This document shows positions 10,820 through 20,089 of a stretch of 64,000 nt of DNA, piece by piece. Positions within the stretch are counted from its first letter, which is position 1; each line of letters begins with the position of its first letter. Source of the stretch: Dastarcus helophoroides (Eukaryota > Arthropoda > Insecta > Coleoptera > Bothrideridae). Location of the stretch: assembly GCA_028583605.1 (NCBI GenBank), contig CM053337.1, forward strand, positions 20,046,488 to 20,110,487, read 5' to 3'. Position numbers and translations under genes: made by a program. A model generated the notes under the pieces. The model saw nothing but the letters and a program-made list of their open reading frames with translations. It was not told the DNA's origin and ran no database searches.

Positions 10820-11081
10820 TCTCCTTACGAATATGCGTACGCACGTTGCAAGAAAGTTGGAATGAAATGGTCCGCCGGAACACAGCCAACTTCGTTGCCT
10901 AGGCAACCGCAGTCACGCGACAAGGGCAACCAATAAAACGAACGCGGTTGATGCAACCGTTGGTCGCGGCGCCCGTTTATCACTGGAATCACATAGCAAC
11001 AAGGTTTAGTACCAGCCAGATTCCGAAGCGTATTCGAGTAACGCTGCTGCAGATTTTTAAGATTGTTAATCGTGCTTCAAA
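10820..11081 (+). promoter_or_regulatory. GC-richer 5' region of the hAT-like gene with X-box palindrome
   Basis: Base composition changes sharply from AT-rich to CpG-containing just before the 11,082 ATG. The palindrome gttgcctaggcaac at 10,894-10,907 matches the RFX-family X-box (GTTRCC, 0-3 bases, GGYAAC). A second imperfect palindrome, ggttgatgcaacc, follows about 40 bp later. The start codon context is cttcaaaATG. The transcription start is not visible. Confidence 0.45.
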
Positions 11082-13217
11082 ATGAATAAGATAAGTGTTT
11101 TATTGAAAATAGATTTTTTTAAACTCGAGTTGGAAGAGAAATTGAAAATAAAACAATTAGGTAGGCCTTTGCCGGCGCTGAAATTGGAAATGAAGTGTGA
11201 AAAAAGATCCCAAAACCGGTCTTTTACAAGGCGTTTTTCCACGAGTACTTATTACAAGAATAACTGGTTATGCGGTTGTGAGGTTACGAATTTGGTGTTC
11301 TGTTTTCCATGTGTGTTGTTTTACGTTCCGTCGAAGGCGTCGACGTCAGATTACAATTGGGCTAGAATTGGTGTTAAAGATTTGCAACATCTTTCTGTTA
11401 GAATTAAAAAACATGAGTCATCGCAAAGTCATATTAATGCTTGCATGGATTTGGCTTTACTTGGGTCAGAAAATATTATGCCTGTATTTAATTCTGCTGA
11501 TAGGCAAAGTGTAATAGAGCACAATGAGAGAGTTAGAAAGAATCGTTACATTTTGAAAAAAATTATTAGTTCGATAAAATTTTGTAGCGAATTTGAATTC
11601 GCACTTAAAGGTCACGATGAAGGTGAACAATCGAAAAATCGCGGGATATTTGGGGAATTTGATTTTTCCACCGAATTTGATGGAACTCTTCAAGAACATT
11701 TAAAAACGTCAACTGTTTTTCAGGGAACATTAAAAACGCTACAATATGAAATATTAGATTCTATACACGCAGTTTGCAAAAATGAAATTGGTAAACAAAT
11801 AAAAGATTCTGATTATTTATCTATTCAGTGTGACGAAACCACAGACATAACGAACTGGTGTCAGTTGGTACTAATATTTAGATACGTTTACAATGGTACA
11901 ATTTGTGAGAACTTTTGGGGATTTAAAAAAATTAAAGATCAAACCGCTAAAAGCATAACGAAATGTATTGAAGAAGAACTGGACCCGTTAATACTGCAAT
12001 CGCCTCAAAAATTAATCGCGCAAACGTACGATGGTGCAAACGTTATGAGCGACTCCATAAACGGAGTACAAACTCAAATTAAATTAAAGTATCCGTACGC
12101 CCATTACATTCACTGTTACGCACACCAGCTCCATTTTATAATGCAAAAAGCGGCGTCACAACATTCGAAAGTGCGTGTGTTTTTTAACAACTTATCGGCT
12201 ATTCCCGCCTTTTTTTCAAATTTTTCCAATCGATGTGACGTGTTAGAAGAAATTGTTAAACAGAGAATGCCCCAGGTGGCGGCCAATGGTTGGAACTATA
12301 ATATTCGAACGGTGAATACCGTTTACGAAAACCGGGAAAAGCTAATAGAAATGCTTAAAGCAATAGAAGAACGATCTGCAAATAGCGTAACTTTAAACGA
12401 AGCCTCCGGTTTCAGACGAGCTTTGGAAGACACAGAGTTTATGTTTTGGTTGACGTTCTTTCACAGACTTTTTCCACACGTCGAAGTAATTTATAATCAA
12501 ATTCAGTCGAGACATAGAAATAGTAAACAACTACAGAAAGATAAAACTGAGTTTGAAACCAGAGTTGCCATTATTAGGAATGACACGGAAGTAATTGTGG
12601 ATAACGTCAATATGAACTTTTCATCGAAAAAGAGGAAAATAGATGATGATAATTTACAAGATAGCGTGTATGCTAAAGAAGTGTGTGACGTAATCGTAAC
12701 ACGAATGAAAGATAGATTTGCGTATCGTGGACATATTTTGGCTGACGAATTGTTTAACAATCGACGGTTTGAGGAATTTTCAGCTACTTTTCCAAATGAT
12801 ATTTTCGAAACCGTAGTTTTTGCTTATCCATTTCTACAGGCGCCCAAATTAAAATTAGAACTGAAAGTTGTTTATTCGCGACCGGAATTTGTGAATATTA
12901 CTGGCGCCATAAATTTGCTATCATTTATATCACAAATCAATTTAACTCAAGCATTTTCCGAAATCGTAAAGTTATTAAAAATAATTTTAACAACACCAAT
13001 GACAACTACTGAACCAGAGCGGTGTTTTTCGACTTTAAAAAGAATTAAAAGATTTTTACGTAATCGCAATACCACGCACGACGATCGCTTAAACGCGTTA
13101 GTGATGATGTCCATTAACAAGAATATGGTGCAGGACATAGACAACTTTGATGAGAAAGTTATAGAACATTTCATTTCGTCGAAGGATTGTAGAGTGGATT
13201 TTATTTATAAAAAATAA
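11082..13217 (+). CDS. hAT transposase-like protein with TTF zinc finger (ZMYM1-like), intact
   Basis: A 711-residue uninterrupted frame. Residues 62-120 hold a TTF-type zinc finger (C64, C66, C74, C77, with H111 and H117 in KKHESSQSH). The middle is the DUF4371/hAT RNase-H-like region, with SIQCDETTDI (D251), QTYDGANVMSD (D317) and HCYAHQLHF (344-352). The C-terminal hAT dimerisation domain is recognisable by TTTEPERCFSTLKRIKRFLR near residue 640. Family members move DNA by cut-and-paste, and some are domesticated as nuclear proteins. The residue before the conserved Trp near 403 is Gly (ANGW), where Arg (TRW) is usual. I found no terminal inverted repeats or 8-bp duplication next to the gene, and the promoter is CpG-richer with an X-box. 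It is either a young transposon whose ends I missed or a domesticated copy. An in-frame overlapping shorter frame in another phase is a shadow. Confidence 0.85.
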   Translation: MNKISVLLKIDFFKLELEEKLKIKQLGRPLPALKLEMKCEKRSQNRSFTRRFSTSTYYKNNWLCGCEVTNLVFCFPCVLFYVPSKASTSDYNWARIGVKDLQHLSVRIKKHESSQSHINACMDLALLGSENIMPVFNSADRQSVIEHNERVRKNRYILKKIISSIKFCSEFEFALKGHDEGEQSKNRGIFGEFDFSTEFDGTLQEHLKTSTVFQGTLKTLQYEILDSIHAVCKNEIGKQIKDSDYLSIQCDETTDITNWCQLVLIFRYVYNGTICENFWGFKKIKDQTAKSITKCIEEELDPLILQSPQKLIAQTYDGANVMSDSINGVQTQIKLKYPYAHYIHCYAHQLHFIMQKAASQHSKVRVFFNNLSAIPAFFSNFSNRCDVLEEIVKQRMPQVAANGWNYNIRTVNTVYENREKLIEMLKAIEERSANSVTLNEASGFRRALEDTEFMFWLTFFHRLFPHVEVIYNQIQSRHRNSKQLQKDKTEFETRVAIIRNDTEVIVDNVNMNFSSKKRKIDDDNLQDSVYAKEVCDVIVTRMKDRFAYRGHILADELFNNRRFEEFSATFPNDIFETVVFAYPFLQAPKLKLELKVVYSRPEFVNITGAINLLSFISQINLTQAFSEIVKLLKIILTTPMTTTEPERCFSTLKRIKRFLRNRNTTHDDRLNALVMMSINKNMVQDIDNFDEKVIEHFISSKDCRVDFIYKK

Positions 13218-13218
13218 A
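13213..13218 (+). terminator. Polyadenylation signal AATAAA
   Basis: aataaa overlaps the TAA stop of the hAT-like gene and is followed by a T/GT-rich stretch, tttttggttttttttgtgtag, the usual arrangement of a 3' end. The 3' UTR would be very short. Confidence 0.6.
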
Positions 13219-13239
13219 GTTTTTGGTTTTTTTTGTGTA

Positions 13240-13560
13240 GTTTAAATTCAAGCTAACAATTCATTTAATCCCTAAAGACAATTTTCGTAAAAAAGGGTAT
13301 TACCATGAGGGCAGAAATAATTTTAGTTTGAGAAATACCTACATTCCGTGTGCATCTGTAGAGTTACAACACGTCGGATCTACAAGTCTATAAGGTAAGA
13401 TTGAGGTAGATTAGTAGTAAAGAAGGGTAAGATATAATTTACGCCCCACCCCCCTTTGATATTTTTAAATTCTTTAAAGTTCAGCTACCAAAAGTCTACT
13501 TTGTGGTCTTTTTTCAAAAGTCGGACCATTTTGAAAATTGCCTTTTTTAAATTCGTGACA
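13240..13560. other. Unique spacer
   Basis: No gene, RNA or repeat structure recognised between the hAT-like gene and the pyrimidine tract. Confidence 0.4.
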
Positions 13561-13689
13561 TTTTTTTCTCGAAATTTCACTTTTTCTCTATGATTTTATT
13601 CTTTTGAAATATTTAATATTTTTCAAAATTTCGACTTTTTTAGAAAGTGAATCTGAAAATTTTTGAGTATTTTGACTTTCTGAAATTTT

Positions 13690-16110
13690 TTTTGTTTTGA
13701 TAAATTCCAATTTTAGTCTCTTCTGGTCACTTCTCGCCTCTTCTCGTCTCTTCTTGTCTTTTCTCTTCTCCGTTCTTCGCTTTTTTTCTTCTCTTCTCCG
13801 TTCTTCGGTTTTTTCTCTTCTCTTCACTTCTTTTCTGTTTTCTTTTTTTTTTCTTCTCATCTCTTCTTCTTGTCCTTCTTCTCTTGTTCTATCCTCTCTC
13901 TCTTCTCTTCTCGTCTCTTCTCTTTCCTCTTCTCTTCCTTCTTCTCTTCTCTTTCCTCTTCTCTTCTCTTTTCTTCTCTTCGCTTTCCTCTTCTCTTCGC
14001 TTTCCTCTTCTCTTCTCTTTCCTCTTCTCTTCTCTTTTTTTCTCTTCTCTTCTATTTTCTCTTCTCTTTGACTCTTCTCTTTCCTCTTCCCTTTCCTCTT
14101 CTCTTTCCTTTTCTCTTCTCTTTCCTCTTCTCTTCTCTTTCCTTTTCTCTTCTCTTTCCTTTTTTCTTCTCTTCTCTTTTCTCTTCTCTTCTCTTTCCTC
14201 TTCTTTTCTCTTCCCTTCTCTTCCCTTCTCTTCTCTGTCCTCTTCTCTTTTCTTCTCTTTCCTCTTCTTTTCTCTTCTCTTCTCTTCCCTTCTCTTCTCT
14301 TTCCTCTTCTCTTCTCTTCCCTCTTCTCTTCTCTTTCCTTTTCTCTTCTCTTCTCTTTTCTTCCCTCTTCTCTTCTCTTTTCTTCTCTTCGGCTCTTCTG
14401 TTTCCTCTTCTCTTTTCTTCTGTTTCCTCATCTCTTCTCTTTCCTGTTCTCTTCTCTTTCCTTTTTTATTCTCTTCCCTCTTCTCTTTTCTTTTCTCTTC
14501 TCTTCTCTTCTCTTTCCTCTTCTTTTCTCTTATCGCCTCTTCTCTTTCCTCTTTTCTTCTCTTCTCTTCGACTCTTCTCTTTCCTCTTCTCTTTTCTTCT
14601 GTTTCCTCTTCTCTGCTCTTTTCTCTTATCTTCTCTTTCCTTTTCTCTTCTCTTTCCTTTTCTCTTCTCTTCTCTTCCCTCTTCCCTTTTCTCTTCTCTT
14701 CTCTTTCCTCTTCTCTTCTCTTCTCTTCCCTCTTCTCTTCCCTTTTCTCTTCTCTTCTCTTTCCTCTTCTCTTCTCTTCGACTCTTCTCTTTTCTTCTCT
14801 TTCCTCTTCTCTTCTCTTTACTCGTATCTCCTCATCTCTTTCCTTTTCTCTTCTCTTCTCTTTCCTTTTCTCTTTCCTCTTTTCTTCTTTTCTTTTCTCC
14901 TCTCCTCTCTTCTCTTCTCTTCTCTCGTCTTTTCTTCTCTCGTCTTCTCTTCTTTTCTCTTCTCTCGTCATCTTTTCTCTTCTCTTCCCTCGTCTTCTTT
15001 TCTCTTCTCTTCTCTCGTCTTCTCTTCTGTTCTCTTCTCTTCGCTTGTCTCTCTCGTCTTCTCTTCTCTTCTCTCGTCTTCTCTTCTCTTCTTTCGTTTT
15101 CTCTTCTCTTCTCTCGTCTTCTTTTCTCTTCTCTTCTCTCGTCTTCTTTTCTCTTCTCTCCTCTTCTCTTCTCTTCTCTCGTCTTCTCTGTTCTTCTCCT
15201 CTCTTCTCTTCTCTTCTTTCGTCTTCTCTCCTCTTCTTTTCTCTTCTCTCGTCTTCTTTTCTCACGTTTTCTCTTCTCTCGTCTTCTCTTCCTTCGTCTT
15301 CTCTTCTCTCGTCTTCTCTTCTCTGGTCTTCTCTTCTCTTCTCTCGTCTTCTCTTCTCTTCTTTCGTTTTCTCTTCTCTTCTCTCGTCTTCTCTGTTCTT
15401 CTCTTCTCTTCTTTCGTCTTCTTTTCTCTTCTCTCGTCTTCTTTTCTCACGTCTTCTCTTCTCTCTTCTTCTCTTCTCTTCCCTCGTCTTCTCTTCTCTC
15501 GTATTCTCTTCTCTTCTCTCGTCTTCTCTTCTCTTCTTTCGTTTTCTCTTCCCTTCTCTCGTCTTCTTTTCTCTTCTCTTCTCTCGTCTTCTTTTCTCTT
15601 CTCTTCTCTCGTCTTCTTTTCTCTTCTCTTCTCTCCTCTTCTCTTCTCTTCTCTCGTCTTCTCCTCTCTTTTCTTCTCTTCTCTCGTCTTCTCTTCTCTT
15701 CCCTCGTCTTATCTTGTCTTCTCTTCTCTCGTCTTATCTTCTCTTCTCTCGTCTTCTCTTCTCTTCTCTCGTTTTCTCTTCTCTTCTTTCGTTTTCTCTT
15801 CTCTTCTCTCGTCTTCTTTTCTCTTCTCTCGTCTTCTTTTCTCTTCTTTTCTCTCCTTTTCTCTTCTCTTCTCTCGTTTTCTTTGCTCTTTTCCTCTCTT
15901 CTCTTCTCTTCTTTCGTCTTCTCTTCTCTTCTCTCGTCTTCTCTTCTCTCCTCTTCTCTCGTCTTCTCTTTTCTCGTCTTCTCTTCTCTTCTCTCGTCTT
16001 CTCTTCTCTTCTCTCGTCTTCTCTTCTGTACTCTACTCTACTCTAGTTTACTGTTCTCTTCCCTTGTTTACTTCTCTTCTCCCTTCCTCCCTCCCTTTCT
16101 AAAGAAAAGT
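13690..16110. repeat. 2.4-kb homopyrimidine/homopurine tract
   Basis: The + strand is almost purely C and T. The first part (to about 14,900) is made of ttctcttctctttcctc-like units. From about 14,925 to 16,030 the units become ctcgtcttctcttctctt, with a G roughly every 20-25 bp. Long frames on both strands (Ser/Leu/Phe-rich on +, Arg/Glu/Lys-rich on -) result from composition and are not genes. Such mirror-repeat-rich tracts can form intramolecular triplexes. Edges grade into aaatttcgac-type sequence. Confidence 0.92.
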
Positions 16111-16234
16111 CAAAATAATGTTTAGGAAAAGTCAGCAGTTCGACGAATATTGTAATTTTTGTTTTTTCATTAAAAAAAATGAAATTTTCATAATGAATCA
16201 AATTTTTCAAAATTTACAAAAATCAAAATTTTGA

Positions 16235-16492
16235 AACAAAGTTTTTTAAATTCTAGTTTCTCTCGTATCTTTTCTATTTTCTTCGCTTCTCTTTTCTTTC
16301 CTTCTTTTTTCTTCTCTTTTTCTTTCATTCCCTCTGTTTATCTTTCCCTTCCTTTCTCTTTGCCTCTCTCTCTTTTTTTTCCCTGCTTTTTTCTCTTTTT
16401 CTGTCTCTCTCTCTTTCACTTTCTGTCTCCTTCTTTCTTTCTTTCTTTTCCATTCTCTTTTTCTGTTTCTCTTTCTTTTGTTTTCTTTCCCT

Positions 16493-16573
<81 letters not shown>

Positions 16574-16750
16574 TTTCGGTCTCTCTTTCTCTTATCTCTC
16601 GTTCTCCCCCTCTTTCCCCCTCACCCTTTCCTCCCTCCCAATCTCTCCGTTCTTTATTTTTCACTCTGTCTCTTTATTTTTTCTGTCTTTCTCTATTCTC
16701 TCCCTCTCTCTGTTTCTTCTTTCTTCTCTCCCTTCTCTCTCTTTCTCTCT
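16235..16750. repeat. Second pyrimidine-rich tract with (TC)n(AC)n microsatellite
   Basis: Mixed T/C-rich sequence with a pure TC dinucleotide run at 16,499-16,552, directly followed by an AC run at 16,552-16,573. Apparent frames on either strand are low-complexity shadows. It is separated from the main tract by about 120 bp of AT-rich sequence. Confidence 0.9.
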
Positions 16751-17049
16751 GAAATTTTTGAAATGTTAAAATTTCGTAAAAAAAAATAAATAAATCAAAA
16801 TGTTGTCAAAAATCGCAATTTCAGTAAAAAATGAAAAAATTTTAAAAATATTGCAAACAATAGTAATTTTGAGAAAAAAGTAGATAGATAGATGGCTTGA
16901 CTTAAGTGAACGATAGAATTTTACATTTCTATGATGAAGGTTGTTCAAAATTTTCAAAGGAAACTGGTCCGAACTGTTATAGAATAAATGCAAATTCGAA
17001 AAAAATTGACCCATCAGTAGGAAACACGTGTTTGAAGGTAAATTTCTAA

Positions 17050-17645
17050 TGTAAACGAGAGAATTCAAAGCCAAAAGAGAGAATTCAAAGTCAAACGAAA
17101 GAATCCAACGTCAAACCAGAAAATCTAAAGTCAAACGGGATAATCCAAAGTCAAACGAGAGAATCCAAAGTCAAACGAGAGAATCCAACGTCAAACGAGA
17201 GAATCCAAAGTCAAACGAGAGAATTCAACGTTAAACCAGAGAATCCAAAGTCAAACGAGAGAATCCAAAGTCAAACGAGAGAAGCCAACGTCAAGCGAGA
17301 AAAGCCAACGTCAAACGAGAGAATCCAACGTCACACGAGAGAATCCAAAGTCAAACGAGAGAATCCAAGTCAAACGAGAGAATCCAACGTCAAACGAGAG
17401 AATCCAAAGTCAAAGGAGAGAATCCAACGTGAAACCAGAGAATCCAAAGTCAAACGAGAGAATCCAAAGTCAAACGAGAGAAGCCAACGTCAAACGAGAG
17501 AATCCAACGTCACACGAGAGAATCCAAAGTCAAACGAGAGAATCCAAGTCAAACGAGAGAATCCAAGTCAAACGAAAGAATACAAGTCAAACGAGAGAAT
17601 CCAAAGTCAGAGTTATCCAAAAGTCAAACGAGAGAATCCAAATAT
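17050..17645 (+). repeat. 20-bp minisatellite array
   Basis: About 30 tandem copies of agagaatccaaagtcaaacg, with two main variants (ccaaag and ccaacg) interspersed and occasional 19-bp units. Because 20 is not a multiple of 3, all three frames are read in turn, giving a Ser/Asn/Arg/Glu/Gln-rich frame at 17,429-17,647 that I regard as spurious. The units sit in direct contact with no spacers, so it is not a CRISPR array. Confidence 0.92.
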
Positions 17646-18777
17646 AAAAAAATAAAACCAAACGTCTAAAAGGAAGAAAATAAGAATCCACACCAGAGGC
17701 AAAACCAGTAAAATACTGAATCTGAAGCTTCCAAATACCCAACCCTTTAAAATTAACGCGCCATGTGAATATCTAAAAGTTTTCAAGTGGACTAAGTTCT
17801 GGTATTTTGGGGTCTTGGTTAGACTTACACGTTAACGCATTTAAAATTGAAGTCAAAAAGATGGAATTCTAAATCTGGAGGATTCTAAAAACGAAGAAAC
17901 TGGAAAAAGCTAAGCAAAACTGTTAGCTAGGAGACAATATTAAAAGTAACATATAGAAATATGAAGGTCATATTTGAGGAACAATTAAAATAAACCAGAA
18001 GGTTGAGCACCGCTTAATTCAGTTTAAACCGAGTCAACATCCATTAACTCCTAAATGCCTAGAAGTGGAGAACCGGATGCATAACAAAAGAATACATAAT
18101 AAGCCGTTAACGCTAGAAATCCAATGACTGGTTTCCACGTTTCCATGGCAACAGGCTCTCCCCGGCCAACTACGTGCTCGGCATGAATAACATCGAACGG
18201 TTTTACCCGCAACAAAACAACAGGTTTTGAGATATGTATCTTCACTTTTTTACAGTCGATGTCTCTCATTTTAAAAATGGACAGTCAACAAATATAAATT
18301 GTATGAATTCTTTTCGAATGACGCCGTCATAATTGAGGAGGGGGTCGATCCGTCTATGCGGAGGACGAAAGGGGGAAAGGGGAGAGTTGCCGCGGAGGGG
18401 GACCTGGTGCCGCATAGCACGCCAGTTGGCCGTAATTTACTGGGCGAGTTCACTGTGGAAATCGGGGGGTTTCGCCTTTCAGTCATTTCAAGGCGACCTC
18501 AACATAATATACAATTCAACTAAATACAATAAGGGCCTTTTAGGGACATGTAACGCGCGCGCCGATAAATCACCGTTGAATTCGTCATAAGCTCCCTTGT
18601 AAATTGCGAAATTCAACCGGTTAACCGAACTAGGTTAAATAGCATACAGTAGGCTATGCTTAAAACCTAGTATGATTAAATTGTATTTATCATTTCGTTT
18701 GTAAGCGTAGATAATTAAAATTGTGAAATGTTAATGCTTATTGTAAACGTTAAAAGTAATTTGTATTTTTATTGCTT
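17646..18777. other. Unique region with G-rich patch and X-box-like palindrome
   Basis: Non-repetitive. gtttccatggcaac at 18,139-18,152 matches the X-box consensus. The 18,340-18,500 stretch is strikingly G-rich and CpG-containing (gaggagggggtcgatccg, ggggagagttgccgcggagg). It carries overlapping small frames on both strands, none with a recognisable domain. It could be a regulatory island or an unrecognised exon. Confidence 0.4.
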
Positions 18778-18779
18778 CA

Positions 18780-18994
18780 TTATCTGTCCAAGGTCGACGT
18801 TATCGTGTTCGTATTGAAGAAAACTTAAACAGGCTATATTTATCTCTGTTATGTTGTTCTGTTGACTCGGCGGAAGTTAATATAGTCCTCTTTATTGCCA
18901 GCAGCTTTCCTTTTCCATGTTTATCTTTGTTCTCGTAGATTGTGAACGAAAATACTTTACGTAAAAGGTTTTTTGTGTTCGTCCCTCACCATGA
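18780..18994 (+). promoter_or_regulatory. Candidate alternative first exon (5' UTR and ATGA) of the zinc-finger gene
   Basis: The sequence ccctcaccATGA is followed at once by a consensus 5' splice site, gtaagt (intron starts 18,995). Joined to the 49,051 exon it reads ATG AGT GAG GAC CTG, giving MSEDLIPLRCWDC, in the same phase (1) as the exon ending at 36,069. The left edge is a guess. No transcript evidence exists here, so this is a splice-phase inference. Confidence 0.4.
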
Positions 18995-19029
18995 GTAAGT
19001 AGTACATAAATAAGGCTGCGATTATTATC

Positions 19030-19330
19030 TTTTATTACCAATACTTCTGTGTAATCTATTTATTTCAAATAACCATTTACCTGTAAACACATTTATTATA
19101 TTTATTATCACGCTGACTGAATAGGAAAATAATATTTGTTATTTTTATTTTGGAATATTTATTTGTTGGACTATTATTTATAAGTACTGCGTTGTTTTGA
19201 AATCATTTACGTTTACGAGGCAAATATTTGCTATATTTTATTCAGCTAATTGCTACTGATGAGCAAGCAAAGTCCAATAAGAATAATAATAATATAAATA
19301 TTTTCCAAACTGGACTCGGTGAAAGTAAAA
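19030..19330. other. AT-rich unique stretch
   Basis: Nothing recognisable beyond AT-rich sequence with an aataataataatataaat run near 19,282. Confidence 0.4.
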
Positions 19331-19359
19331 TGATTTTAGTATAAACCAAATTTCTAAAT

Positions 19360-20085
19360 AACTCTAATTTCAAGAAAAAAAAAACGAATTTTTTGAAAAG
19401 GATTACGATTTTTCAAAAAAATCGAATTTTAGGAAGAAAATTCGAACTTCCAAAGTTATCTTTCTCGCTATTTTCGAATTTTGAAATATAATCTTGAAAC
19501 TTCGAGAAAGTTCGATTTTGTTTAAAATTCAAATTTTCAAAAAGTTTGAGCTTTCAAAAAGTTGGAGTTTCCAAAAAGTTGGATTTTCCCAAAGGTTGGA
19601 ATTTCCAAAGAGTTGGAGTTTCCAAACAGTTGGAATTTTCAAAAAAATTACAATCTTCATAAAAAGTCGAAAGAGTAAAAAAGTCGAAATTTTGAGCAAT
19701 CGAAATTTTGGAGAAAGTTAAAATTTTCAAAAATGATCAATATTTTTGATAAATCGAAATTTTGAAATGAAGAAAAAATTTCGAGAAACGGTCAATAGTT
19801 TAATAAAATTCGAAATTTTCAGTCAGTTTTGAAAAAATTTCGAAATATTGAAAAGTCGAGATTTTCATAAAAGTTGACATTTGGAAAGTCGAAATTTTGA
19901 AAAAGGGTGAAATTTTTAATAAAGTCAAAATTTTCAAACGTCCAAATTTACTAAAAGAATAATTGATATTTTGGAAGTAATAAAAGTTCAAATTTTCAAA
20001 TAAAGACGTAGGTTTCAAAAATGCGACAAAACATTCAAAATAGGTTAAAATTTTCAAATTCGCAAATATCCTCATGGAGGATTCT
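19360..20085. repeat. Short-period AT-rich repeats
   Basis: Degenerate units of about 16-20 bp of the kind agttggaatttccaaa and tcgaaattttcaaaa. The most regular part is 19,555-19,660. Coding-looking frames (for example 19,494-19,721) are repeat artefacts. Confidence 0.75.
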
Positions 20086-20089
20086 GGTT

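Noticed and set aside
13401..13422. let-7-like string tgaggtagattagtagta
   Set aside because: It matches the seed but diverges from mature let-7 after position 8, and I see no hairpin partner nearby.
13870..16125. Very long Ser/Leu/Phe-rich frames on + and Arg/Glu/Lys-rich frames on - in the pyrimidine tract
   Set aside because: T/C-only sequence contains no stop codons on + except by rare A, and A/G-only sequence rarely forms them on -. The frames reflect composition, and there are no domains or splice signals.
17050..17645. CRISPR array
   Set aside because: The 20-bp units are directly adjacent with no unique spacers, in an evidently eukaryotic sequence.
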